This document shows, piece by piece, positions 1 through 10,492 of a stretch of 64,000 nt of DNA. The translations under genes and the position numbers were made by a program. The notes under the pieces are model-generated. The model saw only the letters and a list, made by a program, of their open reading frames with translations. It had not been told where the DNA came from and did not search any database. Numbering within the stretch: position 1 is the first letter of the stretch; every line of letters starts with the position of its first letter. Source of the DNA: Sphingomonas jejuensis (GTDB lineage: Bacteria; Pseudomonadota; Alphaproteobacteria; Sphingomonadales; Sphingomonadaceae); assembly GCF_011927695.1 (NCBI RefSeq), contig NZ_JAATJE010000002.1, positions 482,001 through 546,000 on the forward strand. The letters run 5' to 3'.

Positions 1-2718
<2,718 letters not shown>

Positions 2719-2724
2719 GCCCGC

Positions 2725-2748
2725 TCGACGGACGGCACGTCTCGTCGA
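2725..2748 (+). terminator. Candidate hairpin after the aminotransferase gene
   Basis: Arms TCGACGGACG and CGTCTCGTCGA pair over ten base pairs with a one-base bulge and a GCA loop, seven bases after the stop codon. There is no T-run behind it, so it is only a possible terminator or 3' end hairpin. Confidence 0.35.
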
Positions 2749-2867
2749 CCGACGCGCTTTCAAGCTGAACGTCGGCTTCCTACATGGTTCAGCCAGCGGT
2801 CAGTGACCGGGCGCCATGGTGGCCCCGTCGGATCGCCCCCGCGATCGCCAAAAGCGAGGCAAGGCAC

Positions 2868-3008
2868 ATGCGCAGCTTTATTCGTTCCACCGGCCGCTTC
2901 CTGCGGTCCGACCTGTTCCGGAATTTCGCGGGCGGCTTCGTGGTCGGCGGCGTGGCGCTGGTGGGTCTGGCCGGCAAGGCGGAAGCGGCCACCGCGCTGT
3001 TCCTGTGA
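2868..3008 (+). CDS. Small membrane or exported protein, 46 residues
   Basis: Small ORF not tied to a known family. It has a basic N-terminus (MRSFIRSTGRFLRSDLFRN) and then one hydrophobic stretch (residues about 21-38), ending AEAATALFL. It could be a single-pass membrane peptide or a cleaved signal peptide with almost no mature part (AEA-A is a plausible cleavage site). A weak purine-rich stretch (GAGGCAAGG) lies before ATG 2868. Its TGA stop overlaps the GTG start proposed for msrA (GTGA), so translation of the two is probably coupled. An in-frame upstream start at 2784 is less likely because it would add an unrelated arginine-rich lead. Confidence 0.5.
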   Translation: MRSFIRSTGRFLRSDLFRNFAGGFVVGGVALVGLAGKAEAATALFL

Positions 3009-3670
3009 TCGGACGCCTGGCCCTCCTCGCCGGTGCCGCGACGCTGGCCGCGGTGCTGGCACCGGCCGGTAACGCCGCGCCCGTCGCCGTGCCGCTGCAG
3101 CAGCAGGACGTGCGCGGGGTCAGCGGCCCGCAGACCGCCGTCTTCGCGGGCGGATGCTTCTGGGGGATCGAAGGCGTCTTCCAGCATGTCCGCGGCGTGC
3201 GGGAGGTCGTGTCGGGCTATGCCGGCGGCGCCGCCGCCGATGCCAATTACGCGGCCGTCTCCAGCGAGCGGACCGGCCATGCCGAGGCGGTTCGCATCGT
3301 CTATGATCCGACTGTGGTCAGCTACGGCGACCTTTTGCGCATCTTCTTTTCCGTCGCGCATGATCCGACTCAGCTCAATCGGCAGGAGCCGGACGAAGGG
3401 CCGTCCTACCGGTCGGCGATCTTCCCGCAATCTCCCGCGCAGGCGGCCGTCGCCCGGCGCTACATCGCGCAACTGAACGCGGCCGGTGTCTACCCTCGCC
3501 CCGTCGTCACCCGGCTCGAAAGCGGTCGCTTCTACCCGGCGGAGGCAAGCCATCAGAACTTCCTCAACCGCAATCCCGACCATGGCTACATCCGGCGGTG
3601 GGACCTGCCGAAGCTGGCGGCGCTGCGGCAGACCTTTCCGCGATCCTGGCAGGCGCAGCCGGCGCGCTGA
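3005..3670 (+). CDS. msrA: Exported peptide-methionine (S)-S-oxide reductase
   Basis: MsrA reduces methionine-S-sulfoxide in proteins. The catalytic motif GGCFWG puts the nucleophile at C51, followed by GYAGG and a YRSAIF block typical of the family. C51 is the only cysteine in the 221 residues, so this is a single-cysteine MsrA that must be regenerated without an internal resolving cysteine. Starting at GTG 3005 gives a signal peptide (residues 1-25, hydrophobic, ending AGNAA), so it likely works in the periplasm. A longer in-frame ORF begins at 2816, but its lead is an out-of-frame shadow of the small gene upstream. The usual EDYHQ is EASHQ here. Confidence 0.88.
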   Translation: MIGRLALLAGAATLAAVLAPAGNAAPVAVPLQQQDVRGVSGPQTAVFAGGCFWGIEGVFQHVRGVREVVSGYAGGAAADANYAAVSSERTGHAEAVRIVYDPTVVSYGDLLRIFFSVAHDPTQLNRQEPDEGPSYRSAIFPQSPAQAAVARRYIAQLNAAGVYPRPVVTRLESGRFYPAEASHQNFLNRNPDHGYIRRWDLPKLAALRQTFPRSWQAQPAR

Positions 3671-3697
3671 GGGCGCGTGATCCCTCCCGGTCCGGCC

Positions 3698-4381
3698 TCA
3701 GGCCGCGATCGGAAAGCGCAGCAGCCGGTCGGCGAGCGGCACCCACGCTTCCGCGCCGGCGCCGACCGCGCGCCGCAGTTCCGGATGATCGACGTCGAGC
3801 CCGCCGGTCAGCGCGCCGAATGCGGGCAGCACCAGCTTCGTGCGGGTCGCGACGAAGCAGCGGCGCGACACCTGCCGCCCGCGCGCGCCGACGCGCAGTT
3901 TGGGATGGAAATGCCCTGACAGCTCCGGTCGACTGTCGTGCGGGTCCGCCTCGTGGCGCAGGACGAGCCCGTCCACCACGGCTTCCTCCATCACCTCGCC
4001 GCCGCAGCGGTCGACGATCGCCGTGTCGGGCGACAACAGGCCACGGTCGTGGTTGCCCGTGATCCAGGTGAAGCGAGTCGCCCCGGTCAGCGCGCGCAGC
4101 CGCTCCTGCGCCGCCTGCGGCAGCCGCTCGCAGCCCCTTGCATCGTGGAAGCTGTCGCCCAGGCACCAGATCTCCCGCGGGCGGTGGGCATCGACCAGCG
4201 CTTCGAGCGTGTCGAGCGTCGCCAGGCTGTCATAGGGCGGCAGCATCTGCCCCCACCGCGCGAACCAGCTCGCCTTCTCCAGGTGCAGGTCGGCGACCAG
4301 CAGCGCGCCGCGGGCAGGCCACAACAGCGCGCCATCCTTCAGCGCGAGCAGATGATGGCCGGAGAACAGGACGGGAACCAC
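3698..4381 (-). CDS. pdeM: Ligase-associated DNA damage response endonuclease PdeM
   Basis: 227-residue calcineurin-like metallophosphoesterase. Metal motifs are in order: DLH (31-33), GDSFHD (75-80), GNHD (109-112), LRHE (141-144) and GHFHP (156-160). The family is normally encoded beside an Lhr-like helicase, a beta-CASP exonuclease and an ATP-dependent ligase; here the first two lie 3.4-7 kb away. GTG 4381 is chosen as start because the fold begins right after it; the ORF extends upstream only through antisense-like sequence inside the neighbouring protease gene. Confidence 0.85.
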   Translation of the reverse strand: MVPVLFSGHHLLALKDGALLWPARGALLVADLHLEKASWFARWGQMLPPYDSLATLDTLEALVDAHRPREIWCLGDSFHDARGCERLPQAAQERLRALTGATRFTWITGNHDRGLLSPDTAIVDRCGGEVMEEAVVDGLVLRHEADPHDSRPELSGHFHPKLRVGARGRQVSRRCFVATRTKLVLPAFGALTGGLDVDHPELRRAVGAGAEAWVPLADRLLRFPIAA

Positions 4382-4412
4382 GCCCCGGCTATGCCGCGCC
4401 TGCCCGCGCGGA

Positions 4413-5429
4413 TCAATCCCGCGACGCGGACGCAATGCGGGAGAGCATGCCCGTGCGCGCCGTGAACATCTGCGCCGGCCTGCCGATATGGTCCCGCGCC
4501 TCCAGCCGCACGCGCCGGGCGGCGAAATCCACCGACACCCGCCGGAACAGCCGCAGCGCGTCCATGCCCAGCAACATCGCCGGCCGGTCGGCGAGGCCGA
4601 AGCGGTGAAAGGGCGCGGCATCGGTGAAGGCGACGGGCAGGTTCGCGATCTCCGCCGTGCCGATGGTGATGGTGCTGAGCGGGGCGCTCTCGGCCTGCAG
4701 GCTTTCCCCGGTGACGCTGGTCAGCTCGACCGGCACGCTGCCGCGTCGCGCGAGCCGGCGCCGGAGCGCGAGATTGCCGACGCTCACCTGCGATCCGGTG
4801 TCCAGGATGACATGCACCCGCTCCCCGTTCATGGTGGCGTCGGCGAGCACGAGCTGGCCATAGCGGCTGCGCGCGCGGATCACGATGGTGTCGCCGTCCC
4901 AGCGCTCTTCCCGCACGCTGGCCGGCTCCACCCGCATCTCGCCTCGGTCGAAGTCGAGCAGCACGCGCTTGCCCTGCAGGGCATCCAGGCCGATCAGCCC
5001 GGCCGCGCCCAGGTGGCGCCCGGCAAAGGCGGGCGCGACCAGACCGCTGCGCGACACGCCGCTGACGGCAAGCGTCGGGATGTGAACGGACGGCGCCGTG
5101 CTCTGCCCCGCCATGCTCAGGACGCGCACGTCCGGCCCCTCGCGCAGCCGCAGCGCGCGGGCGAGCTCGGTGGACACCACCGTGCGTTCGGATCCCGTGT
5201 CGACGACGAACGGGTAGGTGACGGAGCCCGCGACACTGACCGGGACCGTCATGCGATCGACCGAGTCGAGGCCAAGCAGGATCACCGACACGTCGACCAG
5301 TTCGGGCGCATCGAGCAGCGCCTCGATCTCGCGCGCCTGCGGCGCCGCGCCGGCAAGGCTCAGCCAGAGAACGGCCGCAGCGGCCGAGGCACCCATCCGG
5401 GGCCGCCGCGGGCAAAGCGGGATCGGCAT
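4413..5429 (-). CDS. Two-domain retropepsin-like aspartic protease, exported
   Basis: 338 residues. An N-terminal hydrophobic stretch (about 13-30, ending LAGAAPQA) looks like a signal peptide. Two separate active-site signatures are visible, VVDTGS (75-80) and ILDTGS (208-213), each followed later by a hydrophobic glycine segment (AAGLIGLDAL and AMLLGMDALR). The chain therefore holds two retropepsin-like halves that could form an internal dimer, as in bilobal pepsins. Substrate unknown; bacterial members are annotated as aspartyl protease family proteins. ATG 5429 follows a purine-rich GGGGAAAGAGG. It lies 31 bases upstream of pdeM on the same strand. Confidence 0.8.
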   Translation of the reverse strand: MPIPLCPRRPRMGASAAAAVLWLSLAGAAPQAREIEALLDAPELVDVSVILLGLDSVDRMTVPVSVAGSVTYPFVVDTGSERTVVSTELARALRLREGPDVRVLSMAGQSTAPSVHIPTLAVSGVSRSGLVAPAFAGRHLGAAGLIGLDALQGKRVLLDFDRGEMRVEPASVREERWDGDTIVIRARSRYGQLVLADATMNGERVHVILDTGSQVSVGNLALRRRLARRGSVPVELTSVTGESLQAESAPLSTITIGTAEIANLPVAFTDAAPFHRFGLADRPAMLLGMDALRLFRRVSVDFAARRVRLEARDHIGRPAQMFTARTGMLSRIASASRD

Positions 5430-5487
5430 CCTCTTTCCCCTTCTGTTTGAAGAGGATGCTACGCCTGTTCGCCCCGGTCGTCCATCG

Positions 5488-6594
5488 TCAACGCCCGCGC
5501 GCGGCCTCCGCCTGCGCGAGCAGGCGCAGCACGTTGCCCGACCAGATCTTCTCGACGTCGGCCGGGGTGTAGCCGGCGGCGAGCAGCCGCTCGGTGATCT
5601 TCGGAAGCGCGGCCACGTCCTCCATGCCGAGCACGCCGCCGCCGCCGTCCCAGTCGCATCCGATGCCGACATGGTCGACGCCGGCCACTTCGATGAGGTG
5701 GAGGAGCGAGCGCATGAACAGCTCGAAATCGGCCGGCGTGCCGGTGCGCTCCGCCTCCGGCCGGCGGGTCTGGCCGATCGACCAGTCGGACAGGAACAGC
5801 GCGTTGGCCTGGATGACGCCGCCCTTCGCCGCCAGCGCGCGGATGCGCGCGTCGTCGATGTTGCGCGGATGGTCGTAGATCGCCTTCGGGCCGGAGTGCG
5901 ACAGGATGATCGGCGTGGTCGACAGCGCCAGCATCTGGTCGAATGCCGCGTCGGACGAATGGCTGCCGTCGACGATCATGCCCAGCCGGTTCATCTCCGC
6001 CACCCATTGCCGGCCAAGCGGGCTGAGGCCGCCCCAGCGCCCCTGCCCGGTGGTCGAATCGGCAAGCTGGTTGTCGGCCGAATGCACCGGCCCCGCCATC
6101 CGGACGCCGGCATCGTACCACCGGCTGAGCTGCGACAGGTCCTCCCCCAGCGGCAGGCTGTTCTCGATCGAGATATAGACCACCCGCTTGCCCGCCGCGA
6201 CGATCCGCGCGGCATCGGCGGCGGTGGTGGCAAAGGCGAAGCTGTCCGGATTGTCGCGCACCATCCGCTGGATGTTGGCCAGGCGGCGCTCGGCATGCGC
6301 GCGCGCGGCGGCATAGCCCGCAGGCGTGGTCGGGCCGGACGGCGTGTAGATCACCCAGAAACCGCCATCGAGACCGCCCTCCGCCATGCGCGGCAGGTCG
6401 ATCTGGCTCCCGTCCGCGGAATAGCTGTGGCGATCGCGGATCGACCAGGCCGGGTCGTCCATCTGCGCCGGCGTATCCAGATGCGTGTCGAGCGTCAGCG
6501 CCCGGTCATGCACCGCGCGCGGGTCGGCGGGGGCGGTTGTGGTGGTCTGGCACGCGGCGAGCAGCAGGGCGGCGGCGGGGATCAGGATGGGCAT
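5488..6594 (-). CDS. Membrane dipeptidase (renal dipeptidase family M19), lipoprotein
   Basis: 368 residues. The lipobox LLAAC places the lipidated cysteine at residue 15, so the enzyme should be anchored in the envelope. Family M19 zinc ligands are visible: the early HLD (H38, D40), an internal glutamate in YISIENS, and the downstream histidines in DGSHSS and ILSHSG; VGIGCDWDGGGG is the typical late motif. Members hydrolyse dipeptides, including D-amino-acid dipeptides. It is transcribed towards the aspartic protease 58 bases downstream, suggesting a small peptide-degradation unit. Confidence 0.88.
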   Translation of the reverse strand: MPILIPAAALLLAACQTTTTAPADPRAVHDRALTLDTHLDTPAQMDDPAWSIRDRHSYSADGSQIDLPRMAEGGLDGGFWVIYTPSGPTTPAGYAAARAHAERRLANIQRMVRDNPDSFAFATTAADAARIVAAGKRVVYISIENSLPLGEDLSQLSRWYDAGVRMAGPVHSADNQLADSTTGQGRWGGLSPLGRQWVAEMNRLGMIVDGSHSSDAAFDQMLALSTTPIILSHSGPKAIYDHPRNIDDARIRALAAKGGVIQANALFLSDWSIGQTRRPEAERTGTPADFELFMRSLLHLIEVAGVDHVGIGCDWDGGGGVLGMEDVAALPKITERLLAAGYTPADVEKIWSGNVLRLLAQAEAARGR

Positions 6595-6697
6595 GGATCG
6601 TCACGCTAGCTCTACCGGCGCGAAAAGCGAGAGCCGACATGCCATTGGCACCAGGCCCTGCGCCGTCCTAAGCCATGCGAAAGCAGGGGGAGGAACG

Positions 6698-7756
6698 ATG
6701 ATCGATCGGCGGGGCGTGATCGCCAGCGGCATGGCCGTGGCTGTCGCGGGCGCGGCACGGGCGGCGGGACACGGCGGCGCCGAAGACGCGCGCCTGGCCG
6801 GTCTCGCGCTCCCGCCCGGCTTCCAAGGCATGCTGGCCCTTGGACGAGCCGGTCACATCGTCGCCGCGCGCCCGGTCGGCATGGCCGACATCGAAGCCGG
6901 TCGTCCGGTCTCCGCCGGCACCCGGTTCCGCTGGGGATCCGCGACCAAGTGGCTGGTGAGCACGGCGGTGCTGCGCCTTCACGAACAGGGGCGCCTTTCG
7001 CTCGACGCGCCCGTGGCCCGCTACCTGCCGGACCTCCGGCCGGACGACGCGACGCCCGTGCTGGTGCGCCATCTCCTCTCGAACACCAGCGGCATTCCCG
7101 ACCTCCTGTCGCGGCAGGTGGGACAGGAGCCTGAACTGCGGACGTCGCGGGCGCCGGCGCTGGCGATCGCCCGGCGCTTCGCGGGCGCGCCGCTCAGCTT
7201 CGCGCCCGGCACGGGCTGGGACTATGCGGCGCTCAACTGGGTCATCGTGGCCGCACTGACGCAGCAGGTGACGGGGGACCCGCTGGTCGCCACCGTTCAG
7301 CGGCTGGTGCTCGATCCGCTGCGACTGCGCAGCACCGGCTTTGCGCAAGCGGACCAGCCGGACATGCCCGCGCTCGCCGCGGCCTACGGCGTCGTCGATC
7401 CGCCGGAGCGCAAGATGGCGCCGGTGCCGCCGTTCCTCGCGGCGAGCGGCACCGTCGCCGGCAGCGCCGCCGATGCCGTCGGCGCGGCCCATGGCATCTT
7501 CCACGGCGCGCTGCTGAACGCGGCCTCGCGGCAGGAACTGACGCGGATCCACTGGGCGGATCAGGACTATGCGCTCGGCGGCCGCGTCCGCGTCATCGGC
7601 GGCACGCGCTATGCCTGGGAAGCCGGCAAGGTGGGGGGTTACCGCGCGCTCATTGCGCACCGCTTGGATCGCAGCGAGACGATCGTCGTCTTCAACACCA
7701 CCGACCTCGACCAGGCGGTGATCAGCGCCCTTGCCGAGGACATCGCCCGCGCCTGA
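6698..7756 (+). CDS. Serine hydrolase of the beta-lactamase/class C fold, exported
   Basis: 352 residues. The N-terminus has twin arginines (MIDRRGVIAS) and a short hydrophobic run ending GAARAAG, fitting a Tat-type signal. The catalytic S-x-x-K is SATK (81-84) and the third motif is KVG in GKVGGY. The second motif, usually Y-x-N, reads WDYAALN: Y176 is kept but the N two places later is alanine. It therefore may be a penicillin-binding-like esterase or peptidase rather than a true beta-lactamase. ATG 6698 has AGGGGGAGGAA before it. It is divergent from the dipeptidase gene. Confidence 0.82.
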   Translation: MIDRRGVIASGMAVAVAGAARAAGHGGAEDARLAGLALPPGFQGMLALGRAGHIVAARPVGMADIEAGRPVSAGTRFRWGSATKWLVSTAVLRLHEQGRLSLDAPVARYLPDLRPDDATPVLVRHLLSNTSGIPDLLSRQVGQEPELRTSRAPALAIARRFAGAPLSFAPGTGWDYAALNWVIVAALTQQVTGDPLVATVQRLVLDPLRLRSTGFAQADQPDMPALAAAYGVVDPPERKMAPVPPFLAASGTVAGSAADAVGAAHGIFHGALLNAASRQELTRIHWADQDYALGGRVRVIGGTRYAWEAGKVGGYRALIAHRLDRSETIVVFNTTDLDQAVISALAEDIARA

Positions 7757-7768
7757 CGGGCATCCTCC

Positions 7769-10240
7769 TCAATCCTCCCGCATCGCCTCCGCCGCCAGCG
7801 CTTCGGCTTCGATCAGCAAGGCGTCGTCCGCCGCGGACGAGCTGACGCGCTCGCGGCCGATCAGCACCAGCACCGGCACCGCCAGCGGGGACACGCGGCC
7901 AAGGTCGACATGCACCATCGTGTCGGCCGCCCGGTCCAGCAAGGAGGCGAGCCGGCCGACATCCGTCATCCGCGCCCGCGCATCCTCCCACGCGGCGCGC
8001 AGCAGCAGGTGGTCCGGCTCATATCGGCGCAGCACGTCGTAGATGAGGTCGGTCGAAAAGGTGACCTGCTTGCCCGTCTTGCGCTTGCCCGGGTGCTGCC
8101 GCTCCACCAGCCCGCCGATCACCGCCACCTCGCGAAAGGCACGCTTCAGGAGGTTCGATCCCTGCACCCATTCGACGAACTCGTCCGCCAGGATGTCCTT
8201 GGAAAACAGCGCGGCAGGATCCGTGATCGGATCGAGCGAGTAGCAGGCGAGCGCATAGTCGTTGGACACGAAGCCCAGCGGCTTCAGCCCCTGTGCTTCC
8301 ATGCGCTTGGTGACCAGCATGCCGAGCGACTGGTGCGCGTTCCAGCCTTCGAAGCTGTAGGCCACCATGTAATGCCGCCCCTCGCGCGGGAAGGTCTCGA
8401 CCAGCAGCTCGCCCGGCTGCGGCAGCCGTGATCGGCGCGCCTGCGCATCCAGCCATTCGTGGACGTCCGTGGGAAAGCGATCCCATTCGCTGCGGTCGTC
8501 CAGGAAGACGCGCACCCGGTCGGCCAGGCTCGTCGACAGCGGCATGCGGGTGCCTACATAGGTCGGGATGCGCGCCGGCCGGCTGGTGGAGCGCACGATC
8601 AGGTCGGCCGTGTCCATCCGCTCCACCTCCAGGCTGAGGCCAGCGAAGAAGAAGGTGTCCCCGACGCTCAGCGTCGACGCGAAATACTCCTCCACCGTTC
8701 CAAGCTTGCGACCGTTCTTGAAGCGGACGTCGAGCGTGGTCGCATCGACGATGATCCCGGCGTTCAGCCGGTGCTGCTGCACGAAGCGCGGGTGGCTGAC
8801 GCGCCAGCGCCCGTCGGCATCGCGCGTCAGCCGCTTGAACCGGTCATAGGCCTTCAGCGAATAACCGCCCGACTCGATGAAGCCGAGCACGCGCGAGAAG
8901 GTGTCGGCGTCGAGCGCGGAATAGGGCAGCGCCCCGCGCACCTCGTCCAGCAGTTCGGCCTCCTCGAAGCTGCCGGCGCAGGCGACCGCCATGACATGCT
9001 GCGCCAGCACGTCGAGCGCACCGGCACGGAACAGATCCGGGTCCAGCTCGCCCGCCTCCACCGCGTCGAGCGCGGCCTGCGCTTCCAGATATTCGAAGCG
9101 GTTTCCGGGGACGAGCACTGCGCGGCTCGGCTCGTCGAGCCGGTGATTGGCGCGACCGATGCGCTGCAGCAGCCGCGACGATCCCTTGGGCGCCCCCATC
9201 TGCACGACGCAATCGACATCACCCCAATCGACGCCCAGGTCGAGCGAGGCCGTGCAGACCAGCGCGCGCAACCGGCCATCGGCCATCGCCGCCTCGACCT
9301 TGCGCCGCGCCTCGATCGACAGCGACCCGTGGTGCACGCCGATCGGCAGCTTCTGATCGTTGGCGCTCCACAGGTCCTGGAAGATCAGCTCGGCCAGCGA
9401 ACGCGTGTTGCAGAACACCAGCGTCGTGCGATTTCGCTCGATGAGGCGCATCACCTGTTCGGCGGCATAGCGGCCGCTGTGGCCCGACCATGGCACCCGG
9501 CCGGTCGGCAGCAGGATGTCGATCTCCGGATCGGCGCCGGGTTCACCCTCCACCAGCGTCACCGCACCGATGTCGCCGTCGGGCGCCAGCCAGGCGCGAT
9601 ACCCGTCGGGATCGGCGACCGTCGCGGACAGGGCCACGCGCCGCAGATCGGGGGCGAGCGTCTGGAGGCGCGCCATCGACAGGGCCAAAAGGTCGCCGCG
9701 CTTGCCGGTCGCAAAGGCATGCACCTCGTCGATGACGATGGTGTCCAGCCGCCCGAACATGTCGGCCGCCTCCGGATAGGAAAGCAGCAGGCTGAGCGAT
9801 TCGGGCGTCGTCAGCAGCATGTTGGGCGGGCGCTGCCGTTGCCGCGCCTTGCGGTCGGACGGCGTGTCACCGCTGCGCGCTTCCACCGTGATGTCGACGC
9901 CCATCTCTTCGATGGGGGCCAGCAGGTTGCGCCGCACATCGACCGCCAGCGCCTTCAGCGGCGAGACGTACAGCGTGTGGAGCCCGTCGCGCGGCTGCTC
10001 GATCAGCGACTGGATGCTGGGCAGGAACCCGGACAGCGTCTTGCCCGCGCCGGTCGCCGCGACCAGCAGCGCGTGGCGCCGGTCGGCGGCGGCGGCAAGC
10101 ATGTCACGCTGGTGCCGGCGAAGCGCCCAGCCGCGTCCTTGCAGCCAGGCGGCGATCGTCGGGTGGAGCGCGGGGTCAGCGCTGGGCGTCGTCGCGCTTG
10201 TCCTCCGCATCGATGCGGTCGCGCAGGTCGTGGGCGGCAT
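7769..10240 (-). CDS. Ligase-associated DNA damage response DEXH-box helicase (Lhr-like)
   Basis: About 820 residues. The superfamily 2 core shows Walker A ATGAGKT (62-68), DEVH (171-174), and later SATV and the arginine-rich QRIGRANH motif VI. The C-terminal half carries the WH and Lhr-core regions that define the Lhr family. It acts on damaged DNA and is normally encoded with an exonuclease, PdeM and an ATP-dependent ligase. ATG 10240 gives the longest product; ATG 10210 (starting MRRTSATTPS) is also possible and shortens the overlap with the small membrane gene upstream from 65 to 35 bases. Confidence 0.9.
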   Translation of the reverse strand: MPPTTCATASMRRTSATTPSADPALHPTIAAWLQGRGWALRRHQRDMLAAAADRRHALLVAATGAGKTLSGFLPSIQSLIEQPRDGLHTLYVSPLKALAVDVRRNLLAPIEEMGVDITVEARSGDTPSDRKARQRQRPPNMLLTTPESLSLLLSYPEAADMFGRLDTIVIDEVHAFATGKRGDLLALSMARLQTLAPDLRRVALSATVADPDGYRAWLAPDGDIGAVTLVEGEPGADPEIDILLPTGRVPWSGHSGRYAAEQVMRLIERNRTTLVFCNTRSLAELIFQDLWSANDQKLPIGVHHGSLSIEARRKVEAAMADGRLRALVCTASLDLGVDWGDVDCVVQMGAPKGSSRLLQRIGRANHRLDEPSRAVLVPGNRFEYLEAQAALDAVEAGELDPDLFRAGALDVLAQHVMAVACAGSFEEAELLDEVRGALPYSALDADTFSRVLGFIESGGYSLKAYDRFKRLTRDADGRWRVSHPRFVQQHRLNAGIIVDATTLDVRFKNGRKLGTVEEYFASTLSVGDTFFFAGLSLEVERMDTADLIVRSTSRPARIPTYVGTRMPLSTSLADRVRVFLDDRSEWDRFPTDVHEWLDAQARRSRLPQPGELLVETFPREGRHYMVAYSFEGWNAHQSLGMLVTKRMEAQGLKPLGFVSNDYALACYSLDPITDPAALFSKDILADEFVEWVQGSNLLKRAFREVAVIGGLVERQHPGKRKTGKQVTFSTDLIYDVLRRYEPDHLLLRAAWEDARARMTDVGRLASLLDRAADTMVHVDLGRVSPLAVPVLVLIGRERVSSSAADDALLIEAEALAAEAMRED

Positions 10241-10358
10241 GCTCGGTCCGCTCGATCTCGCGCGGGCCCGACGCCCGGTTGCGCATGATCGCCCACAACA
10301 GCGCGGCCAGCAGCAGGATGGGGCCGACCACCGTCAGCAATGACCAGAGACTTTCCAC
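10176..10358 (-). CDS. Small single-pass membrane protein, 60 residues
   Basis: GTG start at 10358 preceded by a strong AAGGAGG with five-base spacing, which is why I call it real. Residues 6-24 (SLLTVVGPILLLAALLWAI) form one membrane helix; the rest is a charged tail rich in E, R and D that may form an amphipathic helix. No known family recognised. Its 3' end overlaps the start of the helicase gene in another frame, so the two are probably translated from one message. It sits where an ATP-dependent ligase gene might be expected in this cluster. Confidence 0.6.
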   Translation of the reverse strand: MESLWSLLTVVGPILLLAALLWAIMRNRASGPREIERTEHAAHDLRDRIDAEDKRDDAQR

Positions 10359-10492
10359 GGCGCCCTCCTTGGCAGAACTTCGATGGCTCCGGAACGGTTG
10401 GCGGCGACAAGGTTTCCGAAGCTGATCGTCCGCGTGGAGCCGCCCGGGCGGGCGCGCGTTCCCCGCCTGATGATCGCTGCGACCGTGAAACG

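Noticed and set aside
5218-6609. 463-codon plus-strand ORF
   Set aside because: Antisense to the dipeptidase and protease genes, both of which have signal peptides and motifs.
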